64,000 bases of DNA, taken from positions 372,001-436,000 of the forward strand of contig NZ_MAUJ01000002.1 of the NCBI RefSeq assembly GCF_001696455.1, in the 5' to 3' direction. Position numbers and translations under genes: made by a program. Below, one piece after another: positions 1-8,746 of the stretch. The notes beneath the pieces were generated by a model that worked only from the letters and a program-made list of their open reading frames with translations, had not been told where the DNA came from and did no database searches. Positions within the stretch are counted from its first letter, which is position 1; the number at the start of each line of letters is the position of its first letter. Source of the DNA: Pseudoalteromonas luteoviolacea (GTDB taxonomy: Bacteria > Pseudomonadota > Gammaproteobacteria > Enterobacterales > Alteromonadaceae).

Positions 1-2439
1 ATTCACTCTCTCACCATTTCGGCGATGGATCGTACTTTGTTCAGGCACGATTCTGCTCGTTGCAAACGCAGACAACAACAGTGGTTGACTACCCATAACT
101 TCTACATCTGCCAATCCGTCTAAATCTGCACGGTAATGGTCATCGAATCTGACTCTAACTGGCACAGTTTCCGTCCCCTCCAGCACGCTTGCTACATCAA
201 CACCCTGAGACTGTGCTTGCAACTGCGCAGCAACACGTTGCGCTTGAGCGCCTGCATGCGTTAATTGGGACTCCAATGCAAGCACTTCTACTTTCGCTGC
301 GCCAGATTGTAAGGTCGTTCGTGTGTGTGTTACATCTGGATGAGCAATCACTGTTTGCTTCACTTTTTTCCCAATCTCCGACAGCTGATTTAGTTCAGGG
401 CCAAAGATCCGGATCTCGATAGGTGCGTTGAATGGTGGGCCTTGCTCCAGTTTTCTGACTAAAGTTTGTGCCTCAGGAAACGCCCTGTCTAATTCAATCT
501 GCAAGGTTTTTATTAGTTCATTGGCGCGCTCAAAATCAGTTACTTTTACCATTGCCTGCGCGTAGTTTCGTGCGCCTTTATCTCTTTGCAATAAGTTGTA
601 GTAAAAAATGGGAATATTGCGGCCAACCATCCAATCAAGCCTCTCAATCCCCTCATGCTTGAGGATCTGCTGCTCCATTTTTTCTACTAATCTTTTAGTC
701 GCCTGAATACTCGCATTGTCTGACAATCGGACTTCAATATGGAACATGTCTCTATCAGCTGGTGGGAAAAATTGCTCAGTCAGCTGCCCCGCACTGATAA
801 ACCCCAGTACAGGTAAAACCATCACGCCCACAATTGTGACCAATGGTCTTTTAAGCGCCCGTTTCAAAATGTTCTCAAAACCAGAGCTTAGCTTTGAAAT
901 TGTGAGTCCTTGTGCTAATAAACCATGGTCTTTCGTATCTCCAACTATTACATATTTACCAGCAAACACCGCAATCAAAGTATGTGAAATCAAATAGGAG
1001 CCTATCAAAGCGAAAATTACACTTAGGGCAATCCCACCCACAAACTCACCAGACGGTCCTGGCATTAACACAATCGGCATAAATGCCAAAATGGTCGTCA
1101 AGGTAGAGCTCATTAAAGGCATCCAAAAGTGATTAACCGCTTTTGTTACGGCCTCTAGCGCTTTCATACCCTGTTGCCGATACCGTTGCACCGCATCGGT
1201 AATAACAATAGCGTTGTCCACCATAATACCTAATGCCACAACAAGCCCAGTGACTGATATTTGATGGATCGGTAGCCCATATATATTCATGCACGCTAAC
1301 GTAAACATCACTGTCAGTGGCAATGCCAAGCCAACAATGAGTGCTGCACGTAACCCTAAAGTCAAAAACAGCACCGCCAATATGAGCCCAAAGCCAACTA
1401 AAATGTTGTTGAGCAATCCACCGAGTCTTTCTTCGGTATATCCTTTTTGGTCAAATAAACTATGCAATTGAATATTGTTGGGCAGCGTTTGACTGAATTT
1501 CGTTAATTCTTCATCAATCTGATCCGAAAACTTATCAATACGTACATCTGGCAGCATCCTAATACCTAAGTACGCTCCGGGCATGCCATCTATCCAAGCA
1601 ATCTCAGGCTGAGGGTCAACCAAGGTACGCTCTATGGTAGCGATATCCCTTAGGAGCACTTGGCCAAAATGCACATCGCTTTGGATTGGAATAGCAGCTA
1701 TTCTTTGCACAGATGTGAACTCGCCGCTTAGCTCTACTTGCATCTGAATTTGTTGATTACTCAGTATGCCCGCCGCCACTTTCGCGTCTGCATTTTTAAT
1801 CGCTTGCGCAACTTGCTCAAAAGAAAGGCCTGCTAATTTTAGCTTGGCAGGTTCTAGCGTGATCCTGATTTCTTCGTCAGCCACCCCAAACAAGTGTACG
1901 ACCTCAACGCCCGACTGATTTCGCAGCCGATTGCGCAACTCTTTTGTATATCGGTTAACCGCCACTTGTTTAGCTTGCTGAAGTGACATTGAACCAGCCT
2001 CTTCGGGTTCAATGGTCAATGCCACAATCTTGGTGTAAGCATAACCTCTATCATCCTCTAACAGCGGAGAAGAGGCTTCTTGAGGCAATTCAATTTGCAC
2101 ATCTGCCAGTAAGTCTCTCAACCTTGACCATACTGGTAAACTATTAGTGATATCATCGCCTAACTCGATGCTAAGCACAGATATACCCGAGCGAGACATG
2201 CCGACAAGCGTTTTAATTTCCGACTGCTGCTTTAGTTTTTGTTCAATTTTTTCTGTAATTTGCGCCTCAACACGCGCAGCAGATGCACCGGGCAAATAAG
2301 TGGTCACAAACGCAAAACGATTATTGATTCTGGGATCTTCTGTTCTTGGCAAACTATTTAACGCGGCGAACCCAGAGACCAACAATAAAGCGACAAGCAG
2401 CGCTTGAAATCGCGCGTTGTTCAGCAAGTACGAAATCAT
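1..2439 (-). CDS. RND-family efflux pump inner-membrane transporter (C-terminus cut by window edge)
   Basis: The protein reads from an ATG at 2439 without a stop to the window start: 813 residues of a protein that usually has about 1030. It begins MISYLLNNARFQALL, the usual cytoplasmic start plus first membrane helix of AcrB-like proton-driven exporters. This is followed by the porter domain and a helix containing LGIMVDNAIVITDAV, which corresponds to the proton-relay helix 4; the second acidic residue of the classical DD pair is Asn here. The start codon overlaps the stop of the adaptor gene (ATGA), so the two are translationally coupled. No outer-membrane channel gene is visible, so the pump may borrow a TolC encoded elsewhere. 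The substrate is unknown. It lies just downstream of a Fur-controlled biosynthetic operon, so exporting that product is possible but unproven. Confidence 0.93.
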   Translation of the reverse strand, partial: MISYLLNNARFQALLVALLLVSGFAALNSLPRTEDPRINNRFAFVTTYLPGASAARVEAQITEKIEQKLKQQSEIKTLVGMSRSGISVLSIELGDDITNSLPVWSRLRDLLADVQIELPQEASSPLLEDDRGYAYTKIVALTIEPEEAGSMSLQQAKQVAVNRYTKELRNRLRNQSGVEVVHLFGVADEEIRITLEPAKLKLAGLSFEQVAQAIKNADAKVAAGILSNQQIQMQVELSGEFTSVQRIAAIPIQSDVHFGQVLLRDIATIERTLVDPQPEIAWIDGMPGAYLGIRMLPDVRIDKFSDQIDEELTKFSQTLPNNIQLHSLFDQKGYTEERLGGLLNNILVGFGLILAVLFLTLGLRAALIVGLALPLTVMFTLACMNIYGLPIHQISVTGLVVALGIMVDNAIVITDAVQRYRQQGMKALEAVTKAVNHFWMPLMSSTLTTILAFMPIVLMPGPSGEFVGGIALSVIFALIGSYLISHTLIAVFAGKYVIVGDTKDHGLLAQGLTISKLSSGFENILKRALKRPLVTIVGVMVLPVLGFISAGQLTEQFFPPADRDMFHIEVRLSDNASIQATKRLVEKMEQQILKHEGIERLDWMVGRNIPIFYYNLLQRDKGARNYAQAMVKVTDFERANELIKTLQIELDRAFPEAQTLVRKLEQGPPFNAPIEIRIFGPELNQLSEIGKKVKQTVIAHPDVTHTRTTLQSGAAKVEVLALESQLTHAGAQAQRVAAQLQAQSQGVDVASVLEGTETVPVRVRFDDHYRADLDGLADVEVMGSQPLLLSAFATSRIVPEQSTIHRRNGERVN

Positions 2440-3509
2440 CGTTGCTCACCTCGGGTTGCCACCGATTGTACAATATCCACTTTTATATTCGCAGCAACCT
2501 TATGTGTGCCATTGGCTAGAATCGGCATTCCATTTTGCAAATCGCCGTCGATATACGCATATTGGCCGTCACTATGTAACAACTCAACGGCGGTTGGCCT
2601 AAGGTGTCCAGATACGATTTGATATACCTGCCAAGTACCTCGGGTACCGTTCGTCAATGCGCTCATCGGGATCCAATACCCCGCTTTATCTTGTCTTTTT
2701 GAAATGGTCATTAATGCCATTTGTCCAGAAAAAACCCGCGCATCATTTGGCAGGGAAAAGCGCAATTGTAGTGTTCTAGAGATAGGGTTTAAATTGGTGC
2801 CACCTGAGCGCTTAATCGCCTTGTAAACACGGCCTCCAATGTTTATTGGCATCTCATCTTGAATATTTGCCAACAACCCCTGCGGTACACCAATTTTTAC
2901 TTCGGAATTTCCTTGCTCTAATACGCGAATTGCGATTTGTCCGGGTCCAACAATTTCACCTACAGCAATCTCTCTTGAAGCAATTACCCCATCAAAAGGC
3001 GCTTTTAACTGAGCTTTATCTAAACGTACGTCCATTCCTCTCAACTTAACGTTTAAAACCTGTTGCTCCGCTTTCAATACAGCGATTTGAGATCGATTCT
3101 GATCCAGTTGCTGCTGAGCTGAATAGTTAGATTTACTCAACTTTACCAGTCTTTCACTGTCTTGCTGCGCAAGCGTTAGCTGTGCTTTGACCTTATCAAG
3201 ATTGGCCAATAATTCTAACTTTTCTATTTCCAACAGCTGAGTATCTTGTTTTGCGAGCACTTGTCCACGCTGCACTGAATCCCCTTGATCAACGTAAAAT
3301 GACGCGACGACGCCATTAAACTCGAACCCGATCTCAGCCTCTTGACGTTTAACAACTTGACCGGTTACTTGTCTCGTTTGATAAAAACCAGTGGCTTGTT
3401 GCAAGCTGTACGCAGCAACAGGCAAGCCCTTACTCTGGGCATCATCATTGCCCTGTGCCAATACCCCTAAGGCATTCACCAGTAGAAACAAACTCAAAAA
3501 CACTTTCAT
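2436..3509 (-). CDS. RND efflux periplasmic adaptor subunit (HlyD/AcrA family)
   Basis: This 357-residue membrane fusion protein links an RND pump to an outer-membrane channel. It has an N-terminal signal sequence (MKVFLSLFLLVNALGVLAQG), a biotinyl/lipoyl-like half-motif near residues 65-85 (GFEFNGVVASFYVDQGDSVQ), and a coiled-coil hairpin at about 95-165 rich in Gln, Leu and Lys. The second lipoyl half follows (LKAPFDGVIASREIAVGE), then beta-barrel and membrane-proximal domains. I see no lipobox cysteine, so it is probably a soluble or cleaved adaptor. It overlaps the RND gene by 4 bp. A hairpin at 3624-3645 separates it from the five-gene operon upstream, so it probably has its own promoter in the 3510-3623 stretch. 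Confidence 0.92.
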   Translation of the reverse strand: MKVFLSLFLLVNALGVLAQGNDDAQSKGLPVAAYSLQQATGFYQTRQVTGQVVKRQEAEIGFEFNGVVASFYVDQGDSVQRGQVLAKQDTQLLEIEKLELLANLDKVKAQLTLAQQDSERLVKLSKSNYSAQQQLDQNRSQIAVLKAEQQVLNVKLRGMDVRLDKAQLKAPFDGVIASREIAVGEIVGPGQIAIRVLEQGNSEVKIGVPQGLLANIQDEMPINIGGRVYKAIKRSGGTNLNPISRTLQLRFSLPNDARVFSGQMALMTISKRQDKAGYWIPMSALTNGTRGTWQVYQIVSGHLRPTAVELLHSDGQYAYIDGDLQNGMPILANGTHKVAANIKVDIVQSVATRGEQR

Positions 3510-3623
3510 ACAAAATCCTTGCGATCTTCTTTACCCTTTATACTTCTGTAACCAGCCAAAAGTTCGTATTTGGCACAATCTCACTCTAGAAACACTTAGC
3601 GTACTGTAATCAAAATGAATAAA

Positions 3624-3645
3624 GCGGGCTAACCAAACAGCCCGC
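3624..3645 (-). terminator. Hairpin terminator after the formyltransferase operon
   Basis: A perfect 7-bp stem (GCGGGCT/AGCCCGC) with an 8-nt loop. On the minus strand it is followed by a T-rich tail (TTTATTCATTTT). It lies 108 bp beyond the formyltransferase stop and before the adaptor gene, so it most likely ends the Fur-controlled operon. A T-rich stretch also follows on the plus strand, so it could work both ways. Confidence 0.6.
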
Positions 3646-3752
3646 ATTTTATTCCAGCGTTTTTTTTAGTCTAGAATAAATACCCTAGCTTTCATTGTAA
3701 CGCTGTACAGCTTATATACTACAAATATCTATTAATAAGACTTTAGATTATT

Positions 3753-4604
3753 TCATTTTTCCACCGGCAGACTGACATCTCCTTTAGAAAAACGCTTTAA
3801 TGCGGCCCCCAATACCCAACGCCAGCGAATCATTTTTAATGATTTACTCAGCGTTTTAAGGTGAGCTTTGTTTGGATAAGAATAATAGCTGCCCGCTTCA
3901 CTTTGCGGCAAAGCAACACCGTCCCCAACAGCGATTTTGCCGATTACACAATCATACATCTTTGGTAGCCAGTTACTTACCTGCCTATCTATGTCTAACA
4001 AGCAGGTGGCATGTGGCACTTCAATCTGTTGCTGAGCAATAATAGGGCCAGCATCTATCTCTGTATTTTCTATCCAGTGTGCCGAGATACCGTATTGTCT
4101 ATCGTTATACAAATAACTGAACATGATCGGAAATAGGCCTCGACAACTAGGTAGTAATGCAGGGTGAAAGTTCACGACCCCTTTACGGGGTGCCGCTATC
4201 ACATCCGCTTGCAGTATTTGGTCGAAGTAAAAAATAGTCAACAAATCGATTTTTTTACTTTTCAACATGGCGACAACTTCACTGGTATTGATATCTTTAA
4301 CGTGAATATAGCTAATGCCAAGTTCTTCGCAGCGCTGCTCAATACTCGGCAACACTTGCAATCCAAATAGCTTGAGTAAAGGCCTAAACACATTTAAGAA
4401 CACCATTTTCACAAATAGGTACTCCGTAAACCGATAACCACGAAAACATATGTTTTGGTAAGCTTGGCGCAAAAATCCTCCATTTTTTGCTGAGTACGGG
4501 TTACTGGTGATCACCAGTGAAATCGCGTCTTTATGATTTTCAATCACTTCTAAAATAGCCGGCTGAGTTGCCATATTTTCGATATTGCACAGCGCTAAAC
4601 GCAT
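3753..4604 (-). CDS. Formyltransferase-family protein (last gene of the Fur-controlled operon)
   Basis: A 283-residue member of the formyl-transferase superfamily (PurN/Fmt/sugar N-formyltransferase fold), which moves a formyl group from 10-formyl-tetrahydrofolate to an amine. The catalytic triad is visible: Asn145 and His147 in VVNFHPALLPSCRG and Asp184 in ENTEIDAGPII. It is shorter than methionyl-tRNA formyltransferase (about 315) and lacks its C-terminal tRNA-binding domain, and the N-terminal 90 residues are atypical, so a small-molecule amine is the likelier substrate. Its ATG shares one base with the stop of the flavoprotein gene (TAATG), showing translational coupling. The aminotransferase two genes upstream could supply the amine. 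The exact substrate is unknown. Confidence 0.85.
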   Translation of the reverse strand: MRLALCNIENMATQPAILEVIENHKDAISLVITSNPYSAKNGGFLRQAYQNICFRGYRFTEYLFVKMVFLNVFRPLLKLFGLQVLPSIEQRCEELGISYIHVKDINTSEVVAMLKSKKIDLLTIFYFDQILQADVIAAPRKGVVNFHPALLPSCRGLFPIMFSYLYNDRQYGISAHWIENTEIDAGPIIAQQQIEVPHATCLLDIDRQVSNWLPKMYDCVIGKIAVGDGVALPQSEAGSYYSYPNKAHLKTLSKSLKMIRWRWVLGAALKRFSKGDVSLPVEK

Positions 4605-5719
4605 TACACCATCTCCAACTGTTCGCCACTAAAATACTGATTTAACGGGCTATACATTGCTTGCTTAGCTGGAGGGTGAAAATTGAAAGCATGCACAATT
4701 TGGGCAATGGTGCCGAAATACCCCTCGTTTATGTAGTTAATCCCCCCCACTAAACTGAGCGTACTTTGGGTTACCTGTGCGAGCACATCTTGCAGTTGAT
4801 AGCGTATAGCTAAAATCTGCGCTAACGTATCTTGTGTTTGATTGTCCATCTCACCTGCGACAGCCTTCAGTGATAACGCACTGGCCTCTAACTGAATATA
4901 CGCTCGAGCCATATCGTCTCCGCTCAAACGTCCTTGGTCACACGCTCTGCTCACCAGTCCGTACACCATGCCCAGATATGATGCGCACGTGACCAGTTCA
5001 AACCACACAAATCCAGCAATATGCGATTGGTAAGCTGATTTTTCGTCTACATTAACGATCATTGAATGGGGAACAAACACATTATCGAGTATGACAGCCT
5101 CACTTTGACTCGCTTGCAAAAACGGCGCTTGCCAGAACTTTTCAACTGAGATCCCTTCAGTGGCTTTATGGATCATCGCCACCGCGAAATAAGGCTCCCC
5201 GTGCTTAGGTTCTACTTGGACACTGGCCGTTAATAAGTCCATGCAATACGCCAAACTACACGGTTTTTTTATACCTGATATGACGTAACCTTTGTCCACT
5301 TCTTTAGCTTTGATTTGACTTTTCAAAATGCTCTTTGAAATTTGACCTTCACTAAACGCAGAAGAGACTAATAAATTAGAACGAGAAATACCTTCAAGCA
5401 TCAAAGATTCTAAGCCGTTGCCAACTTTGGCCATTTCTTGCAAAGTCGCGATTGAAAACTGATGCATTCCAGCCGCTATGGCAAGTGACGGAGACGCGCC
5501 ACCGATAGCTAATTGCAACAGCACACCTTCCCACGCTGAAAGCCCTTTCCCGCCGTATTTTTCTTTGACAAGGGTTGCAACCCCGCCTGCATCACGAAAC
5601 ACGTCTATCGCCTTACTTTGCGCCCCTTCCAACACCTCAAAAGGCGTTTCTTGCAAGTAACAAGCTAAATCGGGCAAAGTATCTCGTAACAGCTGTTGCG
5701 CATGTTGATAAATACTCAT
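4604..5719 (-). CDS. Acyl-CoA-dehydrogenase-like flavoprotein
   Basis: A 371-residue protein with the general ACAD layout: N-terminal helical domain (GGVATLVKEKYGGKGLSAWEGV), a middle beta domain around 120-230 (FSEGQISKSILKSQIKA ... VISGIKKPCS ... VILDNVFVPHSMI), and a C-terminal four-helix domain. The C-terminus is unusual: the arginine-aspartate stretch and the following EGT segment, which holds the catalytic glutamate in many acyl-CoA dehydrogenases, are not recognisable (the segment reads AFNFHPPAKQAMYSPL). It may therefore desaturate by another route, act as an ACAD-fold flavin monooxygenase, or have lost classical activity. It overlaps the SRPBCC gene by 4 bp (ATGA) and the formyltransferase gene by 1 bp. 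Confidence 0.82.
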   Translation of the reverse strand: MSIYQHAQQLLRDTLPDLACYLQETPFEVLEGAQSKAIDVFRDAGGVATLVKEKYGGKGLSAWEGVLLQLAIGGASPSLAIAAGMHQFSIATLQEMAKVGNGLESLMLEGISRSNLLVSSAFSEGQISKSILKSQIKAKEVDKGYVISGIKKPCSLAYCMDLLTASVQVEPKHGEPYFAVAMIHKATEGISVEKFWQAPFLQASQSEAVILDNVFVPHSMIVNVDEKSAYQSHIAGFVWFELVTCASYLGMVYGLVSRACDQGRLSGDDMARAYIQLEASALSLKAVAGEMDNQTQDTLAQILAIRYQLQDVLAQVTQSTLSLVGGINYINEGYFGTIAQIVHAFNFHPPAKQAMYSPLNQYFSGEQLEMV

Positions 5720-6162
5720 GCCACAGCCTTATCATTCGACGTAAAAAGCTCACTCAACATTTGCTCTACGTTCTGTTTTATCGCCGACTCCGCAATGGGT
5801 TCTAAAATATCAGCGAGTGTTGGGATCCCCATGCAAAAGCGTGCATCAAACGTCACCTTAGACTCAGACTCATTCACAGTTTCAATCGTCCAACGGCCCT
5901 CGAATACATCAGCATCTCCCTCAATTTGGACAAAGTCGATGGTGAGCGCTTGCACATCAAAGATATCTCGCTCGCTCCAAGACATCTTGCCATCGTGAAA
6001 ATGTACAAGCCAGGTTGATTCAGACTCATTGTCTGAAATGGCTTTTACGTCTACAGAAATGACCGCTTGGCAATGACTCTCAAACGATTTAAAGTCCGCT
6101 ATTTTCTCGAAAGCGACTTGTGCTGAGGCTGCAACAGTTTGTGTGTAGTTAACTTGTCTCAT
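5716..6162 (-). CDS. SRPBCC (polyketide cyclase/COQ10-like) small protein
   Basis: A 148-residue protein that starts MRQVNYTQTVAASAQVAFEK, has a helix-grip pattern of alternating beta strands, and ends in a long amphipathic helix (LEPIAESAIKQNVEQMLSEL). This is typical of the START/SRPBCC superfamily that binds hydrophobic ligands and includes polyketide aromatases/cyclases, dehydratases and CoQ10-binding proteins. The exact role cannot be told from sequence. It sits between the aminotransferase (9 bp gap) and the flavoprotein (4 bp overlap), so it probably shapes or carries an intermediate of the same pathway. Confidence 0.8.
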   Translation of the reverse strand: MRQVNYTQTVAASAQVAFEKIADFKSFESHCQAVISVDVKAISDNESESTWLVHFHDGKMSWSERDIFDVQALTIDFVQIEGDADVFEGRWTIETVNESESKVTFDARFCMGIPTLADILEPIAESAIKQNVEQMLSELFTSNDKAVA

Positions 6163-6171
6163 GATATTTCC

Positions 6172-7395
6172 TTAAATTTTTTCCAGAGCGACTGCAAACG
6201 CGTCATATAAATGGGTCAATTGTTGGTCAGATAAAAATGCACATGGCGTCAACCTTACTGTTGATGCATTGCTAAGGGAGTGGCTAGTTAAAACATGCTG
6301 ACTCAGCAGAGACAATGTGAGTTGACCTGCCCGAGAGGGTGTTTGAACATCAATCCCAATCAATAACCCTTGAGCCCGAATAGTTACTTTTTGCGGATGT
6401 GTTGTATTATACTTTTCGGCGATTTGGGTTAACCGAGCTGCGATTTTTTTACCCAATGCCTTCACGCGATCTGTGACTTTTTCATTAACAAGCACATCAA
6501 TGGTGGCTTCAGCCGCAGCCAGTGCGATGGGTGAACCACCGAATGTACTGGAGTGGAGCATAAAATCCTGATTGAGAGGCGCAAAAGCGGCCTCTGTAGC
6601 GACAACTGCGGCACAAGGTACCACACCACCGCTTAACCCCTTGCCAACCAACATCACATCTGGCGTGATATCAAATTTATCAATCGCCCACATAGAGCCC
6701 GTTCTAGCCAAACCTGATTGGATTTCGTCACAGATAAATAGCCCCTGAGATTGTACGCAAAGTGCTTTTGCTTTATGCATAAATTCATAACTCAGCGCAT
6801 AAACACCGCCCTCCCCCTGCACAGGCTCCGCGATAAAAGCCACTTTCCCCGTACAGCTATCAAAAGCCGCTTCAAGTGCGCTTACATTGTCTCTTTCTAC
6901 AAATCTAACATTGTTAAAGAGAGGCATAAATGGCGCTCTAAATTCATCTCGATGCGTGACAGAGAGCGCACCCAAAGATTTTCCGTGATAGCTGCCTGTA
7001 ACTGCAATAACATGTTCGCAGCCATTAGCACGCGCTAATTTCAAAGCAAGTTCTGTTGATTCAGCCCCTGAGTTTGTAAAAAAAGCATACTCCAGTGAGT
7101 CAGGGCAAATATCCACCAATTTCTTACTTGCGCTGGCCAGTACTGGGTTAATCAAGGTGCGCGAGCTCATGGGCATACAATCAATTTGCGCCTTAACGGC
7201 AGACACCACTTGGGGATGACGATGACCCAGAATGAAGACGCCAAAGCCACCACAGTCTAAGTACGCTTGGCCGTTTTCATCAATTATTTCAGCACCTTTG
7301 GCACTTGTCTCGATTGGCAAATTCATTAAACTAGAAAGCCTTGCCTTGGATCGATTACTATGCGCTTTTAATATTTCTAATGTTTCAGATCGCAC
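6172..7395 (-). CDS. Class III PLP-dependent aminotransferase
   Basis: A 407-residue fold-type I, class III (ornithine/GABA/acetylornithine-type) aminotransferase. Visible motifs are the NSGAES phosphate-binding turn (residues 108-113), YHGKSLGA (136-143), the aspartate of FICDEIQSGLARTG (Asp223), which holds the pyridine nitrogen, and the Schiff-base lysine in VGKGLSGG (Lys252). Members transaminate terminal amines or aldehydes, and in natural-product pathways often aminate an aldehyde made by reductive release. The upstream SDR (1-bp gap) is of a type that could provide such a carbonyl. The order SDR, aminotransferase, SRPBCC, flavoprotein, formyltransferase suggests a path from a carbonyl to an amine to an N-formyl product. 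This is inference. Confidence 0.92.
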   Translation of the reverse strand: MRSETLEILKAHSNRSKARLSSLMNLPIETSAKGAEIIDENGQAYLDCGGFGVFILGHRHPQVVSAVKAQIDCMPMSSRTLINPVLASASKKLVDICPDSLEYAFFTNSGAESTELALKLARANGCEHVIAVTGSYHGKSLGALSVTHRDEFRAPFMPLFNNVRFVERDNVSALEAAFDSCTGKVAFIAEPVQGEGGVYALSYEFMHKAKALCVQSQGLFICDEIQSGLARTGSMWAIDKFDITPDVMLVGKGLSGGVVPCAAVVATEAAFAPLNQDFMLHSSTFGGSPIALAAAEATIDVLVNEKVTDRVKALGKKIAARLTQIAEKYNTTHPQKVTIRAQGLLIGIDVQTPSRAGQLTLSLLSQHVLTSHSLSNASTVRLTPCAFLSDQQLTHLYDAFAVALEKI

Positions 7396-7396
7396 C

Positions 7397-8410
7397 TCAA
7401 CACTCTCCCTCTAGCGCTGCAATGAGCGGGTGTTGATGGTCATAAGCAACCAAGTTTTTCGCCAAAGTATGGCGAATGTCATAGTGATAACTTTCTCCAG
7501 CTACTTCCGCGAGGGTGTTAATATCAGATTGGAAGCCTTCTGACATATCAAGGTATTTAAGATAGATAGATGTTTCCTCAAACATTCGTTTGAAACGTTT
7601 GGGTAACGCTGGCATAAAGACTGGTTTTACAAGCCTTTCAAAAGTCGTGGGACTCATTAGCTTGGGCGCTTTAAAACCAATGTCATAGAGGGATTTTAGC
7701 TCTTCATCTTCTCCTAATGTCAGTAAATCGCCGAGCGTTTTTGCCAAACCACCCGCAGTTAACCAAAACTCACCTTTTAGATTTTTATCTACCACTGTCA
7801 AAATGCATTTGGCTACAATATCTCTTGGGATTACATCCACTAAAGTATTGGCGTCCCCTGGTACAATTGGTATGACTTCTTTCGTTGCCAGTTTTAGCAT
7901 GTTGTGGATCCCTTGCTTTTTCGGCATTAATCCAGTGACACTATCACCGACAATCACCGAAGGACGGATCACGGTAATATTATCACTAAGACATGCTTCG
8001 GCTTCGCGTTTACTCTGCTCATAATTGTTAAAATCATGGCCGTTACGCCCCTTTACAAAAGCAGTGCTAATATGGATCAGAGGGACATTGAGTTGTTCAG
8101 ATAAATCAATGGCATGTTTTAAGCCGGCCACATTGATTTCAGCCAAGACTTGTGGATCAGCAGTAAAATCTGTCAGTGCTGCACTGTGTACTATGCACTG
8201 AATCCCCTTTAACGCTTCAATTTGGTCTGCGTCTAATCCAAACTTTTCTTTACGAATATCGCCTTGAATTTGACGACTCACTCCAACTGGTAACTCTTTG
8301 AAAGATCGTTGATTAACTAGAATAACAATCTCATCATTGGGTGATAAAAGCTCTATCATTGAGAGCCCCACGACACCAGTCGCGCCAGTCAATAAAAATC
8401 TACGAGACAT
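7397..8410 (-). CDS. Extended SDR / NAD(P)-dependent reductase-epimerase (first gene of the operon)
   Basis: A 337-residue extended short-chain dehydrogenase. It has the nucleotide-binding TGATGVVG loop (residues 8-15), HSAALTDF after strand 4, Ser115-Thr116 in LIHISTAFVKG, and the catalytic Tyr130/Lys134 pair in NNYEQSKREAE. The segment VIRPSVIVGDSVTG and the overall spacing resemble the male-sterility/thioester-reductase branch (NAD_binding_4), whose members reduce acyl thioesters to aldehydes or alcohols, but an epimerase or ketoreductase role is not excluded. A good ribosome-binding site (TAAGGAG, 6 bases before ATG) supports the start. The Fur-box promoter at 8480-8494 lies 70 bp upstream, making this the operon leader. 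Confidence 0.88.
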   Translation of the reverse strand: MSRRFLLTGATGVVGLSMIELLSPNDEIVILVNQRSFKELPVGVSRQIQGDIRKEKFGLDADQIEALKGIQCIVHSAALTDFTADPQVLAEINVAGLKHAIDLSEQLNVPLIHISTAFVKGRNGHDFNNYEQSKREAEACLSDNITVIRPSVIVGDSVTGLMPKKQGIHNMLKLATKEVIPIVPGDANTLVDVIPRDIVAKCILTVVDKNLKGEFWLTAGGLAKTLGDLLTLGEDEELKSLYDIGFKAPKLMSPTTFERLVKPVFMPALPKRFKRMFEETSIYLKYLDMSEGFQSDINTLAEVAGESYHYDIRHTLAKNLVAYDHQHPLIAALEGEC

Positions 8411-8479
8411 AATTACTCCTTAATCATTAAACGTATAAGCGTCACTTAAAATACCAAAAGTACCTTATACAGGTAATAA

Positions 8480-8494
8480 TGATAATGATTTTCA
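8480..8494 (-). promoter_or_regulatory. Fur box in the promoter of the five-gene operon
   Basis: The plus strand reads TGATAATGATTTTCA, 14 of 15 bases identical to the 7-1-7 Fur consensus TGATAAT-N-ATTATCA. A longer 19-bp version starting at 8475 matches 16 of 19. It lies 70 bp before the SDR start codon, a normal place for repression of an iron-controlled promoter. Fur with ferrous iron would repress the operon when iron is plentiful. Confidence 0.82.
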
Positions 8495-8685
8495 ATTTGA
8501 TATCAAACAATTAATTTACTAAATTTTAACCTTGGTAATTCGTTTAATATCAATACGGGAAATTGTGTGTAAACGTTTGCCTAAACGTTTTACGCAAAGA
8601 AAGTGCAAACTTTATGTATAAGGGAGAAAAATGAGATGGGAATTTTGTACCAAGCAAATCGGTTACTGAATACCAATATGTCGCT

Positions 8686-8724
8686 AAAAGTGGACCAGAT
8701 AATGGGTTATCAGAGTCCACTTTT
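8686..8724 (-). terminator. Terminator of the M6 protease gene
   Basis: A two-part hairpin: outer arms AAAAGTGGAC/GTCCACTTTT and inner arms GATAA/TTATC with a 4-nt loop. It lies 22 bp after the protease stop, and on the minus strand the stem ends in TTTT. A T-run also follows on the plus strand. The remaining spacer (8411-8685) holds the Fur-box promoter of the neighbouring operon and nothing else I recognise. Confidence 0.7.
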
Positions 8725-8746
8725 TGATTGTGAGCTTTCTGTCTGG

